From Sphingobacterium bambusae (GTDB lineage: Bacteria; Bacteroidota; Bacteroidia; Sphingobacteriales; Sphingobacteriaceae), in contig NZ_CP138332.1 in the NCBI RefSeq assembly GCF_033955345.1, positions 3,100,001-3,164,000 of the forward strand: DNA of 64,000 nt, in the 5' to 3' direction. A program made the translations under genes and the position numbers. Below, one piece after another: positions 59,890 to 64,000 of this stretch. The notes under the pieces are model-generated. The model saw only the letters and a list, made by a program, of their open reading frames with translations. It did no database searches and had not been told where the DNA came from. Every line of letters starts with the position of its first letter. Position 1 is the stretch's first letter.

Positions 59890-60498
59890 TCAGTTGTTTT
59901 TTCTACGGTAATACAGAAAAACCTCCCTTTTGGAGGTTAGGCCATCTTGATTGGTTTTTGCAGAAGCAACGCGATCCAGTTCTTTTCCTAGATATTTTTT
60001 CAATAAGTCGTATAAACGCCCAGACTCTAGCTGCAGGTCGTACTCTTTATTGAAATCTGAGATCATTTGAGCGATGGATTTACCTTCGGCGAAATAGTCG
60101 GTTTGTTTGACGACGTAGGCCACAGATTCACGTTCTCTTTTAGGTCCGGTACTTTTCGGTTTGGCAATAAAGGCATCTTTTTCTTCTTTAAAGTAGCCCT
60201 TTCTTTTATGGAAAAACTGCTGTCGATACTCCTCCAGTAGCGCTATTCCCTGTGCAGAAAGCTGAACAGGGCTGTTGAAGTCAAAAAACTGTGCGAGTGT
60301 TATCGAAAAGGGATCGCATAGCTTATTCACGATTTCTACGGATATAGGCAGCGTTCTACTATGGTAGCTTCTGATCGCCTTTTCGCCTACTTCCGTGAAA
60401 TTTGCCAAACCAATTAGCGTCAATCCCGTAAGATCAAGTATTTCGTCTATGCGAACTGAAATTAATTTTGCCAATTCTTTATTTACAGCTTTACCCAC
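59890..60498 (-). CDS. Helix-turn-helix-like protein of unknown role
   Basis: 202 residues. The first 80 read like an XRE-type DNA-binding domain: LAKLISVRIDEILDLTGLTL, then IGLANFTEVGEKAIRSYHSR with TLPISVEIVNKLCDPFSITL. A basic middle (KRKGYFKEEKD ... KPKSTGPKRERESVAY) and a C-terminal helical part (DYFAEGKSIAQMISDFNKEY) follow. The N-terminal match is from pattern only. It has no signal peptide. It is transcribed from a gap of 1.3 kb and converges on the GH43 pair. Confidence 0.55.
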   Translation of the reverse strand: MGKAVNKELAKLISVRIDEILDLTGLTLIGLANFTEVGEKAIRSYHSRTLPISVEIVNKLCDPFSITLAQFFDFNSPVQLSAQGIALLEEYRQQFFHKRKGYFKEEKDAFIAKPKSTGPKRERESVAYVVKQTDYFAEGKSIAQMISDFNKEYDLQLESGRLYDLLKKYLGKELDRVASAKTNQDGLTSKREVFLYYRRKNN

Positions 60499-61809
60499 AG
60501 TTCTTTTTTGTATATATATTTTTTTAAAAACTTTTTTCTTTTTCTTACAATTGTTTTATATCTTTGAGTGTTAGCCATATGGAGATTCGGATTGTTTTAT
60601 ATCTCCCGTTTTTCCAATAACATTTTTATTAAAAGATGTTTAGAGGCTAATTGACATGTTGATTGACAATTTAGTGGCAGGATTTCGCTTTTGACAATTT
60701 TTCTACGGCAGGTAATGAAGACCAAGCCTCAGGAAAAAGCTGTTAAATGCGAAGATTGTCACTGAAAGGAAAGCGGGGCAGACAAATAAACAAAGCTTCT
60801 TCTTATACGGGCCTAACAAATTTAGGACGTTACATGAAGCTGTTTATACTCTCCGCAATTGATAATATGGACAGATAGGGAAGATGAGCCTTCCTACAAA
60901 CATTGTTCTACGCAGGTTAAGGCGAGTCTCCAGCGAAGATATATGAATGTATGGCTTACCGTAACTTTCTGTGCTTCCGGTCCCCAAAAAAATAAAGAAC
61001 GTTCCCATGGAATTCATGGAATTGCCCCGCTAATACTCAAATTCTACACACCTAAATTAGCAACAATTCTCTCTATTCCCAAGAACAATCGATATTTGTT
61101 TAGGTCGGTGATGATCTAAAAGGGGACCGGCTTTTTTATGCTTATTTTATACTTACGCTAAACGGCTCGATGTTTAGCGAACCAATTTTGATAACTAGAG
61201 AATAATACCGTTTCGTTTCTGTGTTTTTAAGCGATTGTAGATAGCCTTTTAATGGGAGGTCTGCAATTGCTTCTGTATATGCCAATTGTTCGTTTTTTAG
61301 ATAAAAGGCTTATGTATTTTTGTCAATAGTAGGCTTTGTTACTGTTTTTCTATATCTATAGAAAATTAATTCCTTAAAATAGTATGCACACCCGTTGTTT
61401 TGCTGGTGCAATTTATCTGCTTACATCTATTGATGATCCATTCGTAGCTTTCTTGTCCCAAAAGTGCTCATGAATCCCATTCATGAAAGAGTATGCAAAC
61501 GTTTGCGTTATTTTACGCAAACGTTTTCTTGCAATGGGGATAGTAGAAATTCAAAACATATATCTAATATTTGTTCAGGTAAAGCGAAAGAATAGTACCG
61601 TTTTACCAAAGAAGACGGGTGTGTTTGATACTTCACTTCTTCTTCGACTACTAACTTGTATTTGACCGAATAGAAATTCATTTCTAGATCATTTTGCTGT
61701 AACGACTGTTCGTTCGCGGCTGTTTGCGCTGTGCTGTTTTTGAAGATAAACCTCAGCACTTAGAAATGAAAAAACTATCCGATTTGAAATGACCTAATTT
61801 TTAAAACTG
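60499..61809. other. 1.3-kb stretch without a supported gene
   Basis: Frames at 60859-61119 (plus) and 61508-61759 (minus) have no recognisable features and unusual composition for this genome. The only notable structure is the double palindrome at 61495-61528. The region could hold remnants, regulatory RNA or an extended upstream region for the receptor gene; I see no direct evidence for any of these. Confidence 0.45.
61495..61528. promoter_or_regulatory. Paired GCAAACGTTTGC boxes (LacI-like operator or hairpin)
   Basis: GCAAACGTTTGC (61495-61506) is a perfect 12-bp palindrome and GCAAACGTTTTC (61517-61528) repeats it with one change, centres 22 bases apart. The two also form a 12-bp inverted repeat AAACGTTTGCGT / ACGCAAACGTTT with a 6-base loop and TTTTC after it, so a terminator reading is possible. 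The 22-base spacing matches that of the mannan operators, though the core (AACGTT) differs. Confidence 0.6.
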
Positions 61810-64000
61810 ATGAAAAAACTCTGGTGTTTTTTATGCATGATCCCGCTATTTGGGCAGGTCGTTGCCGCAGGGAACCTTCTGTTGCAAGATACAGTGCAAG
61901 AACAAACGGTGAATGAGGTTTTGCTAAAAAGCAGATTTCAGACACTGTACAACAAACAGGGGGTAAAGGATTCCGTGCGACTACAGGAGATTGAGCATTT
62001 GCCTTTTGTGAGTCCCGTACACTATACCAAGGGGCAGGTGGCAGGTTTGTATGTGCAGGAGGCAAACGGTGAACCTGGCACGCCTAAGAATATGAACATC
62101 CGAGGACTTGGAACGCCAATCTTTAGCCAAAAAGACGCCACGCAAACACAACCCACCGTTTATGTCAACGGTGTGCCTCTCGCACGGGAGAATAATTTTA
62201 CCTATGCGATACAGCAATACCAATTCAACCGCTTAGGGCCGGCAACCGATAATTTCGCTGGCATAGATCTATCGACAATATCGTCCATTGAAGTCGTCAA
62301 GGATCCGTTGCGTTTGGCGACTCTAGGGCCGCTAGCGGCCAATGGTGCTATTTGGATACTAACGAAAGCAGGAAAAGAAGGGAGACGTGAGATTTCCTTC
62401 AACTCCTATTTTGGTGTTTCTTCTCCGCCTAGCGTTACTCCTGTCAACGCACAATATGAGAACTACTTTCGTCAACAGTTTTACAGTAAATATGGATCTT
62501 TGGGCGATCGACTTACCTATCCAGGCTATCTCAACGATTCTACCAATGTAAATTATTATGGGCCTGCCAACTGGAACCAATCCTATTACCAAAATCAGCC
62601 GTTATACAATGCGAATCTTGGAATTCGGGGCGGTAGCGAGCGTGCAAATTTTGCTTTTTACGGCGGGTATACGAACAATGGGTCTACCGCGGACGAAACT
62701 CGGTTCCGACGTTACCACGCGCTGTTTAATGTAAACATGGCTCCTTTTGAATGGTTTAATATGGGAGCAGTCGTGAATGCAAATCGTAACACGCGCGATC
62801 GCAACCGGAGCCTACGGGATCGTTTTGGCGAAGCGGCTTATGTGCCTGATCTTTCTGTGCCCTTATCACCCAGCAGAGATGTTTACGAACAATATTTAGA
62901 TGTGTATAACCAAGCAATTGATGATAATATTGTCAATTCGGGACAAGCTTTGCTGACTTTTGATGTTTACTTTCTTCGTAATTTGAAATACAATACCAGT
63001 ATGGGTATTGACTATTCAGAAGGTTATCGGGATGTCTTTTTTCCGTCGTCCCTCATGGAGCGGAACAACTACATGTCAAATTACTTTGGATACAACCAAC
63101 GTTACATCTATAGTAACAAGTTGGCTTGGGATTATGACGCAAATCCAGATTATAAATTGAATCTATCTCTAGGATCAATCTACCAAGAAGATTTGTATCG
63201 CTATTCCTATGCGCGAGCCTATGATGGGCCTAATGATTTTGTTAAGATCAATGTCGTAGAAGGTGATAGTAATAAGGACGGATATTTACAGCCGGTGGGC
63301 GGTTTGTATGTCAACCGTTGGAGCAATCGAGAGGATTTTCGTATGCATTCGGTTTATTTTTCTGGTGCATTTCGCTATAAAAACCGGCTAGAGGTAGACG
63401 CGTTGTTACGTTATGACGGATCCTCCACGGTGCAGCCTGACAGCCGCTGGCTATTTACACCTGCAATTTCGGCGAAATATCATTTCCTTGAAAAGGACTT
63501 GATAGATGCTGGATTACTTAGCCAGTTTACGATTGGAGGCGGATGGGCTCGTATAGGAAAGCCTACGATGACAAGCCGCTATGCTATTGGACCAAATTAT
63601 GTTGCCGACTTAGCCTGGGGGTCTGAATCGGGGCTAGTGTCTTATAACGGTTTTGCCGTTGCTTCTCGTCCTTATTCCGAAGGTTGGGTAGGATATGGAA
63701 TGGATTGGCCCTATACGGAGCATGCTTCGATAGATCTTGATGCGGGGTTTCTGGCCAACCGGCTGAACCTACGTCTAAGTGGCTACCTGAAAAAAGACCA
63801 AAATCAGGTGGTGCCAATCCCCGTTCCTGCAGAGTATGGCTATGACAGCCAACTGCTGAATGGTTTGTCTGTTCAGAATAGCGGGCTGGAATTTACGTTG
63901 GCTGCGAAAGTTCTAACTGCTGCAGATGGATTGAAGTGGAATTCCTCGCTCAATTTTAGTTGGAATAAGAATAAGCTTACTGCGCTGCCTAACGGATTAC
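61810..64000 (+). CDS. SusC-like TonB-dependent receptor, 3' end beyond window
   Basis: At least 730 residues, open to the window end. Signal peptide KKLWCFLCMIPLFGQVVAAG. There is no carboxypeptidase-regulatory domain: after about 50 residues (TVNEVLLKSRFQTLYNKQGV) the plug begins with VHYTKGQVAGLYVQEANGEP, then NMNIRGLG, PTVYVNGVPLARENNF, ISSIEVVKDPLRLATLGPLA and GAIWILTKAGKEGRR, followed by barrel strands such as YNANLGIRGGSERANFAFYG. The plug wording is that of the SusC/RagA group, but the start is short and the Ala-Xaa-Tyr-Gly box is altered to LATLGPLAANG. A SusD partner would be expected just outside the window. Confidence 0.88.
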   Translation, partial: MKKLWCFLCMIPLFGQVVAAGNLLLQDTVQEQTVNEVLLKSRFQTLYNKQGVKDSVRLQEIEHLPFVSPVHYTKGQVAGLYVQEANGEPGTPKNMNIRGLGTPIFSQKDATQTQPTVYVNGVPLARENNFTYAIQQYQFNRLGPATDNFAGIDLSTISSIEVVKDPLRLATLGPLAANGAIWILTKAGKEGRREISFNSYFGVSSPPSVTPVNAQYENYFRQQFYSKYGSLGDRLTYPGYLNDSTNVNYYGPANWNQSYYQNQPLYNANLGIRGGSERANFAFYGGYTNNGSTADETRFRRYHALFNVNMAPFEWFNMGAVVNANRNTRDRNRSLRDRFGEAAYVPDLSVPLSPSRDVYEQYLDVYNQAIDDNIVNSGQALLTFDVYFLRNLKYNTSMGIDYSEGYRDVFFPSSLMERNNYMSNYFGYNQRYIYSNKLAWDYDANPDYKLNLSLGSIYQEDLYRYSYARAYDGPNDFVKINVVEGDSNKDGYLQPVGGLYVNRWSNREDFRMHSVYFSGAFRYKNRLEVDALLRYDGSSTVQPDSRWLFTPAISAKYHFLEKDLIDAGLLSQFTIGGGWARIGKPTMTSRYAIGPNYVADLAWGSESGLVSYNGFAVASRPYSEGWVGYGMDWPYTEHASIDLDAGFLANRLNLRLSGYLKKDQNQVVPIPVPAEYGYDSQLLNGLSVQNSGLEFTLAAKVLTAADGLKWNSSLNFSWNKNKLTALPNGL

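Noticed and set aside
60859..61119. Possible 86-codon gene before the last receptor
   Set aside because: No recognisable domain, unusual composition and no good start region; kept as a stretch without a supported gene.
61495..61528. CcpA-type cre site
   Set aside because: CcpA is a Firmicutes regulator; the palindrome is LacI-like in form only and could also be a hairpin terminator.

Overview
The window looks like a chromosome segment of a Bacteroidota bacterium, probably family Sphingobacteriaceae. I infer this from four SusC-type receptors, SusD and SusE lipoproteins, Bacteroidota promoter elements (TAnnTTTG), weak Shine-Dalgarno sites and the make-up of its exopolysaccharide locus. The genus is a guess from gene content. 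No tRNA, rRNA, CRISPR array, integrase or transposase of a known IS family was seen.

Layout. (1) 1-1834 has no convincing protein gene. It holds two copies of a dispersed repeat (called R1 here), one copy of a small hairpin repeat (R2), and then a promoter and a roughly 400-base leader. (2) 1835-21326 is a plus-strand Wzx/Wzy-type exopolysaccharide or capsule operon: initiating phosphoglycosyltransferase, an outer-membrane barrel plus lipoprotein pair, CpsB phosphatase, Wza-like export lipoprotein, Wzc-like tyrosine kinase, flippase, nitroreductase-like protein, two pyruvyl transferases, polymerase, three glycosyltransferases, O-acyltransferase and UDP-glucose dehydrogenase. The polymer is predicted to be acidic (glucuronate, pyruvate ketals) and acylated. 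The part from about 7.6 to 19.9 kb is visibly AT-rich. A convergent Wzi-like capsule protein and a GH26 hydrolase without signal peptide follow on the minus strand (21376-24159). (3) 24.5-29.8 kb is an accessory island full of repeats. Two long, similar blocks in direct orientation (24821-25346 and 28873-29497) enclose a small cassette: an HTH protein, fourteen exactly phased 21-bp repeats, a fibronectin III protein, a DUF5675 protein and two tiny overlapping membrane-protein genes.

(4) 29773-41588, minus strand, is an alpha-mannan utilisation locus: LacI regulator, ROK kinase, sugar-porter MFS, SusC, SusD, SusE and two GH76 endo-alpha-1,6-mannanases. Three palindromes built on AAAACCGGTTTT, upstream of the kinase and of susC, are the likely LacI operators. 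(5) 41703-46325 holds a nucleotide-sugar group: a UDP-glucuronate epimerase-like enzyme, two tandem TagD-like cytidylyltransferases, mannose-1-phosphate guanylyltransferase and an aldose 1-epimerase-like protein. (6) 46363-52817 holds a LuxR-type regulator, a second SusC/SusD pair and a small secreted-protein gene broken by an amber codon. (7) 52962-64000 holds a membrane protein, an Rpn/PD-(D/E)XK nuclease-like protein with octapeptide repeats, a siderophore-type TonB receptor, two GH43 genes, an HTH-like protein, 1.3 kb without a gene, and the start of a fourth SusC-like receptor cut by the window end.

The most unusual material is the island. The 21-bp array has unit arms that change together so pairing is kept, it lies beside an HTH gene, and the whole cassette sits between long direct repeats. 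Copies of R1 in opposite orientation also flank the complete exopolysaccharide locus.
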